From Micrococcaceae bacterium UBA6021 (lineage in GTDB: Bacteria; Actinomycetota; Actinomycetes; Actinomycetales; Micrococcaceae): 5,080 nucleotides of DNA. Both the position numbers and the translations under genes were made by a program. Shown here one piece after another: positions 1 through 5,080 of this stretch. Location: NCBI GenBank assembly GCA_002427975.1, contig DIZT01000142.1:2811-7890 (forward strand), written 5' to 3'. Below the pieces are notes generated by a model. It saw only the letters and a list, made by a program, of their open reading frames with translations, was not told the DNA's origin and searched no databases. Positions within the stretch are counted from its first letter, which is position 1, and each line of letters opens with the position of its first letter.

Positions 1-305
1 GGTTCTGGCGGGCACCGGAAATGCTCGAGGCGCTCGACGCATTCGCGGAACGTGCCGGGCGCCGTAGCCGCGGCTGAGCCGAATGCTCCCAGATCGGGGC
101 GTGGCACAACGGCAAACTATTCGACGGAAACAAGCGCACCTCACGGCTGATGATGAATGGAGTCCTGCTGAGCTCAGGGCACGACGCGATCTCCATTCCG
201 TTAAGCCGTCGGCTTGAGTTTAATCAGAGCCTGGTGACGCTCTACGCGGACGCCGACGCAACTCCGCTCATGGAGTTCATCCTCGACTGCCGGCCGGAAG
301 GCTAG
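1..305 (+). pseudogene. Decayed C-terminal remnant of a Fic-family protein
   Basis: Frame 3 reads FWRAPEMLEALDAFAERAG, then hits TGA at 75-77. After that it reads AWHNGKLFDGNKRTSR and a Fic-like tail (ISIPLSRRLEFN, then YADADATPLMEF), ending in TAG at 303-305. FDGNKRTSR matches the second half of the Fic active-site motif HxFx(D/E)GN(K/G)R, the loop that positions ATP for AMP transfer to target proteins. The catalytic His position, four residues before the Asp, is Gly here. Between about 61 and 95 the plausible protein lies in frame 1 (AVAAAEPNAPRSG), so at least two compensating indels flank that piece. The usual helices between it and the motif also look missing. The remnant runs off the left edge, so its 5' part is unseen. 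I infer a dead gene. A sequencing error could explain one indel but not the lost His and the shortened core. The Fic assignment is fairly secure from the motif; the subfamily is not known. Confidence 0.66.
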
Positions 306-312
306 GCACCCA

Positions 313-337
313 GGATTTCGACCAGCTCAACCACCGG
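313..337. repeat. Degenerate copy of a dispersed actinobacterial intergenic repeat
   Basis: Positions 316-334 match the word TTTCGACAAGCTCAACCAC at 18 of 19 bases, with C instead of A at 323. From general knowledge, this word and its complement (GTGGTTGAGCTTGTCGAAA) recur many times in intergenic regions of Arthrobacter and related actinobacteria, often as facing pairs that form a hairpin near gene ends. Here it lies 7 bases after the Fic remnant's stop codon, where a terminator would be expected. The second, inverted copy is missing, so it is probably a decayed half element. The dispersed-repeat status comes from memory, not from a search. Confidence 0.5.
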
Positions 338-343
338 GCCTGT

Positions 344-376
344 GACGCGCAAATTCGATTTCGACGCGGACATTCC
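344..376 (+). repeat. Left copy of an imperfect 33-bp direct repeat
   Basis: This copy has two GACGCG words exactly 19 bp apart: GACGCGCAAATTC (344-356) and GACGCGGACATTC (363-375). Aligned without gaps to 1462-1494, 25 of 33 bases are identical. It begins 164 bp upstream of the nuclease-like gene's start codon. A looser third unit (ACGCAGTCCATATTCC, 380-395) follows. The pair could be an operator for the gene, half of a dispersed repeat family, or the scar of an insertion. The sequence alone does not decide. Confidence 0.5.
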
Positions 377-507
377 TCTACGCAGTCCATATTCCGGGTG
401 CGCCAAGGCAGCTGTGGGTCGAAAACGAACAAGCGCGTCGCCAGGACTTCTCCACATAGCGGCACCTACCCCTCCCGCCGAGGGCGCGCAGGTGGCATCT
501 TCGCTAC

Positions 508-1482
508 ATGACCGACCTTCCACCGCTTCTCTTGGCCCGCGACCGCGTCCTTCACAGGCTGACCCCGAATGACCTTGCCAAGCGCGTAAAGGCCGGTTCC
601 CTGGTCCGCGTCCGGCACGGCGTCTACACGGACGGGCAGGTCTGGAAGGGACTGAAGCCGTGGGAGCAATATCGCCTCCGCGTCCAGGCAGCTGCGGAAA
701 CGTTCGAGAAACCCACGGTCTTCGCCAGGCACTCTGCCGCCAGCGTGTGGGGAATTCCCACCATCGGCCTGCACCACCCGGTCCAGGCCCTCACCATGAA
801 GAACGACGGCGGCCGGTCACGTGCTGGAGTCAGCCGCCACTTTGCTGCGCCGGCGGGTCTGATGGTGGTCCGGCGGGAGGGCCTGCTCGTCACCGGCCGC
901 ATCCGCACTGTCCTGGACCTGGCGGCGTTCACGTCTTTCACCGAAGCTGTCGCACCCCTGGACCATGTGCTTCGACCAGACCGGACCCTGCGGCTGCCTG
1001 CCGTGACCAAGGCTGAACTGGAGGCAGGCATCGGATCGATGTATTCCGCTGCTGCCGGGCGAAGGGTACTGACCGCCGTGGCTTTCGCGGACCCTTTGTC
1101 CGGTTCCGCAGGGGAGTCCTACAGCCGCGCACTGATCCATGTGGCCGGCTTCGAAGCCCCGGTCCTACAGCAAGCCATCCACGACGAGGCCGGCTTGGTG
1201 GGTTACACAGACTTCTATTGGAAGCATGCCAGGGTTGTTGGCGAATTCGATGGCGTGGAGAAGTACGTCAAACCCGAGTACCTCAAGGGCCGGACCGCGT
1301 CGCAGACCGTGGTGGAGGAAAAGAAGCGCGAGAACCGAATCCGGGCCACTGGGTTCAACGTGGTGAGGTGGGATTGGGCCGATCTGATGGAACCCGGGAA
1401 GCTGGAACGCAAGCTGGCAGCGGCTGGCGTGCCCCGCCGTCGTACGCGTTCTGCGGTTTTCGACGCGCAAACCCGACCGTGA
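508..1482 (+). CDS. AbiEi-like N-terminal domain plus Vsr/DUF559-type nuclease-fold protein
   Basis: This is a 324-residue, probably cytoplasmic protein; I see no signal peptide or membrane segment. Residues about 10-42 (LTPNDLAKRVKAGSLVRVRHGVY) resemble the winged-helix N-domain of AbiEi antitoxins, which bind DNA. Residues about 200-290 resemble the PD-(D/E)XK fold of Vsr/DUF559 endonucleases. GES with E203, YTD with D235, and EFDG with E246 and D248 give the expected acidic residues. E270-R277 and G282-R287 (GFNVVR) match the helix and last strand of that fold. The catalytic set looks intact, so DNA cleavage is possible but unproven. The middle part (about 70-185) is unassigned. The ATG at 508 is chosen because the AbiEi-like domain starts just after it; the only Shine-Dalgarno-like stretch is AGGTGG at 490-495, rather far away at 12 nt. 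No AbiEii-type toxin gene adjoins it, so calling it an antitoxin would be unsafe. Genes of this type are common as solo genes in actinobacteria, and their role is unknown to me. Confidence 0.8.
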   Translation: MTDLPPLLLARDRVLHRLTPNDLAKRVKAGSLVRVRHGVYTDGQVWKGLKPWEQYRLRVQAAAETFEKPTVFARHSAASVWGIPTIGLHHPVQALTMKNDGGRSRAGVSRHFAAPAGLMVVRREGLLVTGRIRTVLDLAAFTSFTEAVAPLDHVLRPDRTLRLPAVTKAELEAGIGSMYSAAAGRRVLTAVAFADPLSGSAGESYSRALIHVAGFEAPVLQQAIHDEAGLVGYTDFYWKHARVVGEFDGVEKYVKPEYLKGRTASQTVVEEKKRENRIRATGFNVVRWDWADLMEPGKLERKLAAAGVPRRRTRSAVFDAQTRP

Positions 1483-1494
1483 CGCGCATATTCC
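1462..1494 (+). repeat. Right copy of the imperfect 33-bp direct repeat
   Basis: GACGCGCAAACCC (1462-1474) and GACGCGCATATTC (1481-1493) are again spaced exactly 19 bp apart, as in the left copy. The first word lies inside the last codons of the nuclease-like gene and the second overlaps its stop codon. The gene's final residues (FDAQTRP) are therefore encoded by repeat sequence. The second word also forms most of the left arm of the hairpin at 1484-1535. Confidence 0.5.
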
Positions 1495-1535
1495 CTGGCG
1501 CCACCGATATTTAGGTGTCGACAGGGAATATGCGC
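1484..1535. terminator. Long near-perfect hairpin between convergent genes
   Basis: GCGCATATTCCCTG (1484-1497) is perfectly complementary to CAGGGAATATGCGC (1522-1535). The stem continues inward through 1499-1500/1519-1520 and 1502-1505/1514-1517. That gives 20 base pairs with two single mismatches and an 8-nt loop, GATATTTA (1506-1513). It starts one base after the stop of the + strand gene and lies 21 bases beyond the stop of ppsA on the - strand, so it could end transcription from both sides. Neither strand has a T-run after the stem, so it is not a classical intrinsic terminator. U-less hairpin terminators are proposed for actinobacteria. It could instead be a palindromic repeat or a protein-binding site. 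Confidence 0.6.
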
Positions 1536-1556
1536 AGCGCCAGCACCGACGTGCGT

Positions 1557-3950
1557 TCAGTTCGCGGCTACGCCTGCCGCGGTGCCGGCGAGGCGGAGCC
1601 AGGTGTCCACCACGGTGTCGGGGTTCAGGGAGACGGAATCGATGCCTTCCCCGACCAGCCACTCGGCGAAGTCCGCGTGGTCGCTGGGGCCCTGGCCGCA
1701 GATGCCCACATATTTGCCGCGCTCCTTGCAGGCCTTGATGGCCATGCTCAGGAGCTTCTTGACGGCAGGATCGCGTTCATCGAATCCGGCCGCCACAGTC
1801 GCGGAATCGCGGTCCAGGCCCAAGGCCAGCTGGGTCATGTCATTGGAGCCGATGGAGAAGCCGTCGAAGTAGTCCAGGAATTCGTCGGCGAGCAGCGCGT
1901 TGGACGGAATCTCACACATCATGATCACCTCGAGGCCGTTCTCGCCGCGGATGAGTCCGTTCTCCGCCAACAGCTCGATCACGCCGCGGGCCTCGTCCAG
2001 GGTCCGCACGAACGGGATCATCAGCTTGACGTTGGTCAGCCCCATCTCGTTGCGGACGAAGGACAGGGCCTCACACTCGAGGTCGAAGCAGTCGCGGAAG
2101 GACGGGTCCAGGTACCGTGACGCGCCGCGGAAGCCGAGCATCGGGTTCTCTTCGTGCGGCTCGTAGGCGGGTCCGCCGATGAGGTTGGCGTACTCGTTGG
2201 ACTTGAAGTCGGACATGCGCACAATCACCGGCTCCGGTGCGAACGCCGCCGCGATGGTGGACACCCCTTCGGCCAGGCGCTTGATGTAGTAGTCGCGCGG
2301 GCTGTCATATGCGGCAATCCGCTCCCGGATCTCCGCGGCCACGTCCGCCGGCTGGCTGTCCAGGTTCAGGAGAGCCTTGGGGTGGATGCCGATCTGGCGG
2401 TTGATGATGAACTCCAGCCGTGCCAGGCCCACCCCCTTGTTGGGCAGCTGCGCGAAGGTGAACGCCTGCTCCGGGGTACCCACATTCATCATGACCTTGA
2501 CCGGGGCCTCGGGCAGCTGGGTGATCTCGGTTTCCTCGACGCTGAAGTCCAGGAGCCCTTCGTAGATGGTGCCGGTCTCGCCGTCGGCGCAGGAGACGGT
2601 CACCTCGAGGCCGTCGGAGAGGGCGTCCGTAGCGCTCCCGGTACCGACGACGGCGGGAATCCCCAGTTCCCGGGCAATGATGGCCGCGTGGCACGTGCGT
2701 CCGCCGCGGTTGGTGACGATCGCGGAGGCCCGCTTCATGATCGGTTCCCAGTCCGGGTCGGTCATGTCGGCGACCAGGACATCGCCGGTCTTGAAGGCCG
2801 CCATCTGGTCGATGGCGGTCAGGATGCGGACGCTGCCGGCACCGATGCGCTGGCCGATCGCGCGGCCTTCGGCCAGCACCCGGCTGGTTCCGTTGAGGCG
2901 GAAACGGCTCAGGCTGCCGGCGGCCCGGCGGGACTGCACGGTCTCCGGGCGGGCCTGCAGGATGTACAGGCCGCCGTCGGTCCCGTCCTTGCCCCATTCG
3001 ATGTCCATGGGGCGGCCGTAGTGGTTTTCGATGGCAACGGCGTGCCGGGCGAGCTGCTCGACGTCGTCGTCGCTGAGGCTGAAGCGGTTCCGCAGCGAAG
3101 CCTCAACCGGGACGAAGTCGATGGTGCGGCCGATCTCCCGGCTGTCCGTGTAGGTCATCTGAAGGGCCTTCTCGCCCAGTCCGCGCTTGAGGATGGCGGG
3201 ACGGCCGGCCTGCAGCGCGGGCTTGTACACGTAGAACTCATCGGGGTTCACAGCGCCCTGGACCACGGCCTCGCCGAGGCCGTACGAGGACGTGACGAAC
3301 ACGGCGTCCTGGAACCCGGACTCTGTGTCCATGGTGAACATAACGCCGGAAGCCCCGACGTCGGAGCGCACCATGCGCTGGATGCCGGCGGAGAGTGCCA
3401 CCTCGGCGTGCTCGAACTTGTGGTGGACGCGGTAGGCGATGGCCCGGTCGTTGTAGAGGGACGCGAACACGTCCTTGATGGCGAGCAGGATGTTCTCGAT
3501 GCCGCGGACGTTCAGGAAGGTTTCCTGCTGCCCGGCGAAGGAGGCATCCGGGAGGTCTTCCGCCGTGGCGCTGGAACGGACGGCCCAGGAGAGGTCCTCG
3601 GAGCCACCGTGCTTGTCCACCAGCTGCTGGTACGAGTTCCGGATCTGGGCTTCAAAGCCCGGCAGGAACGGCGTCTCGCGCATGAGGGTCCGGATTTCCT
3701 GGCCGGCCGAGGCGAGGGCTGTCACGTCATCGGTGTCCAGGCCCACCAGCCGGTCGGCGATCTTCTGATCCAGCCCGGAGTCTGCCAGGAAGCTGCGGTA
3801 GGCGTCGGCCGTGGTGGCGAAGCCGTCCGGGACCTGGACGCCGGCGGAGGTGAGGTTCTGCACCATCTCCCCGAGTGAGGCGTTCTTGCCGCCCACCCGG
3901 TCCAGGTCCTTGAGTCCGAGTTCTGAGAACCACAAAACGTCCGTTGTCAT
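1557..3950 (-). CDS. ppsA: Phosphoenolpyruvate synthase (pyruvate, water dikinase)
   Basis: A 797-residue cytoplasmic enzyme that converts pyruvate + ATP + water to PEP + AMP + phosphate, the entry to gluconeogenesis from pyruvate or lactate; E. coli PpsA has 792. The N-terminal ATP-grasp (PPDK_N) domain covers about 17-340, with [10 protein letters not shown] (20-29) and [14 protein letters not shown] (122-135). The swivelling phosphohistidine domain has GGRTCHAAI (416-424) with catalytic His421. The C-terminal PEP/pyruvate barrel has [11 protein letters not shown] (577-587), [10 protein letters not shown] (600-609), [16 protein letters not shown] (700-715) and Cys751 in ICGQGPSD. All key residues are present, and His421 and Cys751 fall at the numbers I recall for E. 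coli. Thr419 is the residue modified by the regulator encoded upstream. The ATG at 3948-3950 is chosen because MTTDVLWF begins the family alignment and AAAGGAG (3959-3965) sits 8 nt before it. The frame stays open 43 codons upstream, but that part has no family similarity. The name is essentially certain. Confidence 0.97.
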   Translation of the reverse strand: MTTDVLWFSELGLKDLDRVGGKNASLGEMVQNLTSAGVQVPDGFATTADAYRSFLADSGLDQKIADRLVGLDTDDVTALASAGQEIRTLMRETPFLPGFEAQIRNSYQQLVDKHGGSEDLSWAVRSSATAEDLPDASFAGQQETFLNVRGIENILLAIKDVFASLYNDRAIAYRVHHKFEHAEVALSAGIQRMVRSDVGASGVMFTMDTESGFQDAVFVTSSYGLGEAVVQGAVNPDEFYVYKPALQAGRPAILKRGLGEKALQMTYTDSREIGRTIDFVPVEASLRNRFSLSDDDVEQLARHAVAIENHYGRPMDIEWGKDGTDGGLYILQARPETVQSRRAAGSLSRFRLNGTSRVLAEGRAIGQRIGAGSVRILTAIDQMAAFKTGDVLVADMTDPDWEPIMKRASAIVTNRGGRTCHAAIIARELGIPAVVGTGSATDALSDGLEVTVSCADGETGTIYEGLLDFSVEETEITQLPEAPVKVMMNVGTPEQAFTFAQLPNKGVGLARLEFIINRQIGIHPKALLNLDSQPADVAAEIRERIAAYDSPRDYYIKRLAEGVSTIAAAFAPEPVIVRMSDFKSNEYANLIGGPAYEPHEENPMLGFRGASRYLDPSFRDCFDLECEALSFVRNEMGLTNVKLMIPFVRTLDEARGVIELLAENGLIRGENGLEVIMMCEIPSNALLADEFLDYFDGFSIGSNDMTQLALGLDRDSATVAAGFDERDPAVKKLLSMAIKACKERGKYVGICGQGPSDHADFAEWLVGEGIDSVSLNPDTVVDTWLRLAGTAAGVAAN

Positions 3951-3958
3951 AATTGCTG

Positions 3959-3965
3959 CTCCTTT
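3959..3965 (-). promoter_or_regulatory. Strong ribosome binding site of ppsA
   Basis: On the - strand this reads AAAGGAG, 8 nt before the ATG at 3950. It decides the start against the upstream in-frame ATG at 4079, which has no comparable site. Confidence 0.85.
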
Positions 3966-3982
3966 GCAGAGGGTGGCATGCG

Positions 3983-4013
3983 GGGGCGCCGCCCCGCTCC
4001 CGGCTGTGGCCGG
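3983..4013 (-). promoter_or_regulatory. Two adjacent GC stem-loops in the ppsA leader
   Basis: In the - strand RNA a stem CCGGC/GCCGG with a 4-nt loop (4000-4013) is followed 4 nt later by a stem GGGGC/GCCCC with a 3-nt loop (3983-3995). Both stems are perfect 5-bp helices, and the second ends 17 nt upstream of the ribosome binding site. They could damp read-through from ppsR or shape translation. There is no U-run and no leader peptide that I can support. In GC-rich DNA such short stems also occur by chance. Confidence 0.3.
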
Positions 4014-4065
4014 TTGGTGGGCGCGAATCCTGTCTACACTCTCAGGTCTCGGGCGCCCTTTCCAC

Positions 4066-4093
4066 ATGATGTGCGCCACACCGGGCTTGTGAA
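4066..4093 (-). promoter_or_regulatory. Candidate ppsA promoter in the ppsR-ppsA gap
   Basis: On the - strand, TTCACA (4088-4093) matches the -35 consensus TTGACA at 5 of 6 bases, and CATCAT (4066-4071) matches TATAAT at 4 of 6, with a 16-bp spacer. The -35 overlaps an AT-rich 10-bp palindrome, GAAAATTTTC (4091-4100), unusual in this GC-rich DNA, just after the ppsR stop. A start near 4059 would give a leader of about 110 nt that excludes the in-frame ATG at 4079. It would let ppsA be made without ppsR. This is a motif match only. Confidence 0.35.
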
Positions 4094-4101
4094 AATTTTC
4101 C

Positions 4102-4920
4102 CTAATGTTTGAGGTTCATGCGCTGCAGGATGGTGGCGGCCATTTCCTCCACGGACACCGTCGCCGAATTCAAGTACGGGATCCGGTGGGAGACGTATAA
4201 CTGCTCGGCGCTGCGCAGCTCGAAGCCGCACTGCCGCAGCGACGCGTAGGGCGAGCCGCGGCGCCGTTCGGTGCGGATCTGGCTCAGCCGCAGGGGGTTG
4301 GAGGACAGCCCGAAACATTTCTCAACAAACGGCCGCAGCGGCTTGGGCAGCCCTTCCCGTTGGAAATCCTCGTCCACCAGCGGGAAGTTCGCGGCGAAGA
4401 TGCCGTGCTGGAGCGCCAGGTACATGGTGGTGGGCGTTTTTCCGCAGCGGGACGGTGCCACCAGGATGACCTGCGCCTTTTCCAGCGCCCGCAGGCTCTG
4501 GCCGTCGTCGTGTTCCATGGCGTATTCGACGGCGGCCATACGCGACTGATACCGCTCCGCATTGCCCAGGCCGTGGGCCCTGCCGGGCACAGCGCTGGCC
4601 GGGGAGCCGAGGGCCTGCTCCAGCTGTCCAACGTGCGTGCCGATGAGATCCACGATGATTCCCTGGCACGTGGCGATGGCCTGCCTGATGTCGCTGCTGA
4701 CGGCTGTGGAAAAGACGATCGGCCGCGGGCCGGTGGCGGCCAGTTTGTCGATAGTACCCACCACGGTTCTGGCCTGTTCCACGGTGGTAATGAAGGGGAC
4801 CGTGATGCGGTCAAAGTGATTCGCGGGGAACTGCGTCAGCAAGGTGTTGCCCAGCGTTTCCGCGGTGATGCCGGTGCTGTCCGAAAGGAAGTAGACAGGC
4901 CGGATATCGTCATTGATCAT
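4102..4920 (-). CDS. ppsR: PEP synthase regulatory protein (bifunctional kinase/pyrophosphorylase)
   Basis: A 272-residue cytoplasmic protein of the PSRP family (formerly DUF299). In E. coli such a protein inactivates PEP synthase by ADP-dependent phosphorylation of Thr419 once His421 carries phosphate, and reactivates it by a phosphate-dependent reaction that releases pyrophosphate. Family motifs seen in order: [15 protein letters not shown] (10-24), [17 protein letters not shown] (124-140), the P-loop APSRCGKT (155-162), [11 protein letters not shown] (175-185), and [14 protein letters not shown] (203-216) followed by [10 protein letters not shown]. The length fits the family (about 270-280). 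The ATG at 4918-4920 is preferred because GGTGGAG (4930-4936) lies 9 nt before it; an in-frame GTG at 4933-4935 would add five residues but overlaps that site. It lies directly upstream of ppsA on the same strand with a 151-nt gap, so co-transcription is likely. The homologous regulator of pyruvate, phosphate dikinase looks similar, but the neighbouring synthase makes the PEP synthase assignment much more likely. Confidence 0.93.
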   Translation of the reverse strand: MINDDIRPVYFLSDSTGITAETLGNTLLTQFPANHFDRITVPFITTVEQARTVVGTIDKLAATGPRPIVFSTAVSSDIRQAIATCQGIIVDLIGTHVGQLEQALGSPASAVPGRAHGLGNAERYQSRMAAVEYAMEHDDGQSLRALEKAQVILVAPSRCGKTPTTMYLALQHGIFAANFPLVDEDFQREGLPKPLRPFVEKCFGLSSNPLRLSQIRTERRRGSPYASLRQCGFELRSAEQLYVSHRIPYLNSATVSVEEMAATILQRMNLKH

Positions 4921-4929
4921 GAAGGCATT

Positions 4930-4936
4930 CTCCACC
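4930..4936 (-). promoter_or_regulatory. Ribosome binding site deciding the ppsR start
   Basis: On the - strand this reads GGTGGAG, 9 nt before the ATG at 4920. The competing GTG start (4933-4935) lies within it and has no good site of its own. Confidence 0.6.
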
Positions 4937-4952
4937 GGGTAGCTGACACGGA

Positions 4953-4981
4953 AAAATCACCGGGCGGAAACACTCCGGCAA
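4953..4981 (-). promoter_or_regulatory. Weak candidate promoter for ppsR
   Basis: On the - strand, TTGCCG (4976-4981) and GATTTT (4953-4958) are separated by 17 bp. They match the -35 consensus at 4 of 6 and the -10 consensus at 3 of 6. The short A/T run at 4952-4957 is the only AT-rich spot in this divergent gap. The position suits a ppsR(-ppsA) transcript, but the match is poor. Confidence 0.22.
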
Positions 4982-5031
4982 CCTGGCCGGGGCATGCTGG
5001 GCCTACGGGGACAACCAGCAGGGGGCACAGC

Positions 5032-5080
5032 ATGATCACTGACCAGGTACAGAAGGTAAGCATCCAGGCCGGCGACCACA
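5032..5080 (+). CDS. 5' end of an unidentified divergent gene (partial)
   Basis: An ATG at 5032 opens a frame with no stop to the window edge; it begins MITDQVQKVSIQAGDH. A purine-rich ribosome binding site, AGGGGG (5020-5025), lies 6 nt upstream, which supports a real start. Sixteen codons are too few to name the product, and I do not recognise it. The gene is divergent from ppsR, with 111 bp between the two start codons, so the two may share control. Confidence 0.6.
   Translation, partial: MITDQVQKVSIQAGDH

Larger units (their letters stand above)
306..507. other. Non-coding gap between Fic remnant and nuclease-like gene
   Basis: I see no convincing gene in these 202 bases; the short open frames on both strands have no recognisable protein character. 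The gap holds two repeat elements, described separately (313-337 and 344-376), and a further AT-richer word, CCATATTCC, at 387-395. No clear -35/-10 pair stands out. The promoter of the downstream gene should lie here, but I cannot place it. Confidence 0.6.

Noticed and set aside
344..395. The tandem GACGCG words as a possible CRISPR array
   Set aside because: There are only two good units and one loose one, the spacing is 19 bp or less, there are no true spacers and no cas genes.
466..777. A 103-codon open frame on the - strand over the start of the nuclease-like gene
   Set aside because: It has no domain character and lies antisense to the AbiEi-like N-terminal region.
508..1482. Calling this gene the antitoxin of a complete AbiE toxin-antitoxin pair
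   Set aside because: No AbiEii-type nucleotidyltransferase gene is present on either side. The preceding Fic remnant is broken and of an unrelated toxin type.
1165..1662. A 165-codon open frame on the - strand across the convergent junction
   Set aside because: It overlaps the nuclease-like gene, the hairpin and the end of ppsA, is arginine- and histidine-rich, and has no recognisable motif. It is a shadow frame.
2154..3878. A 574-codon open frame on the + strand opposite ppsA
   Set aside because: It is entirely antisense to a gene with unmistakable PEP synthase motifs. It shows no domain of its own and reflects the GC-rich third positions of ppsA codons.
3951..4079. A 43-residue N-terminal extension of PEP synthase from the ATG at 4079
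   Set aside because: The extension has no similarity to the family. The ATG at 3950 has a strong ribosome binding site and puts His421 and Cys751 at the expected numbers.
4921..4935. GTG start for the PEP synthase regulatory protein at 4935
   Set aside because: It has no good upstream ribosome binding site and lies inside the GGTGGAG that serves the ATG at 4920. It remains possible but is less likely.
5003..5019. A GGGGAC word resembling half of a DosR/dormancy box before the divergent gene
   Set aside because: Only one half-site is present and the matching inverted half is missing. Such words are common in GC-rich DNA.

Overview
This window looks like a piece of chromosome from a GC-rich actinobacterium, most likely of the Arthrobacter/Pseudarthrobacter group (Micrococcaceae). 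That placement is an inference. It rests on the high-GC codon use, the protein styles, and a short intergenic word that I remember as widely scattered in such genomes; no database search was possible.

Left part (1-1556), an accessory-looking stretch on the + strand. It opens with the decayed 3' end of a Fic-family gene. A non-coding gap of about 200 bp follows, holding a degenerate intergenic repeat and a repeated GACGCG...ATTC word. Next is a complete 324-residue gene for a protein with an AbiEi-antitoxin-like N-terminus and a Vsr/DUF559-like nuclease fold at its C-terminus. No toxin partner gene is visible. The gene lies between two copies of an imperfect 33-bp direct repeat (344-376 and 1462-1494). 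One base after its stop codon comes a long, nearly perfect hairpin (1484-1535), which separates it from the convergent gene on its right.

Right part (1557-4936), a core-metabolism unit on the - strand. Read in transcription order it is ppsR, then ppsA. ppsA encodes phosphoenolpyruvate synthase (pyruvate, water dikinase), which makes PEP from pyruvate and ATP for gluconeogenesis. ppsR encodes its bifunctional regulatory kinase/phosphorylase. The predicted synthase carries the catalytic His421 and the adjacent Thr419, the residue this type of regulator modifies, so the two genes form an enzyme-regulator pair. A 151-nt gap between them holds a plausible ppsA promoter and two small GC-rich stem-loops before a strong ribosome binding site.

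Right edge (5032-5080). A divergent + strand gene begins with a good ribosome binding site, but only 16 codons are in the window and it cannot be identified. The 111-bp divergent intergenic region should hold the promoters for this gene and for ppsR-ppsA.

The least explained part is the solo nuclease-like gene with its paired flanking repeats and terminal hairpin. Everything from 1557 to 4920 reads as ordinary, intact, conserved metabolism.
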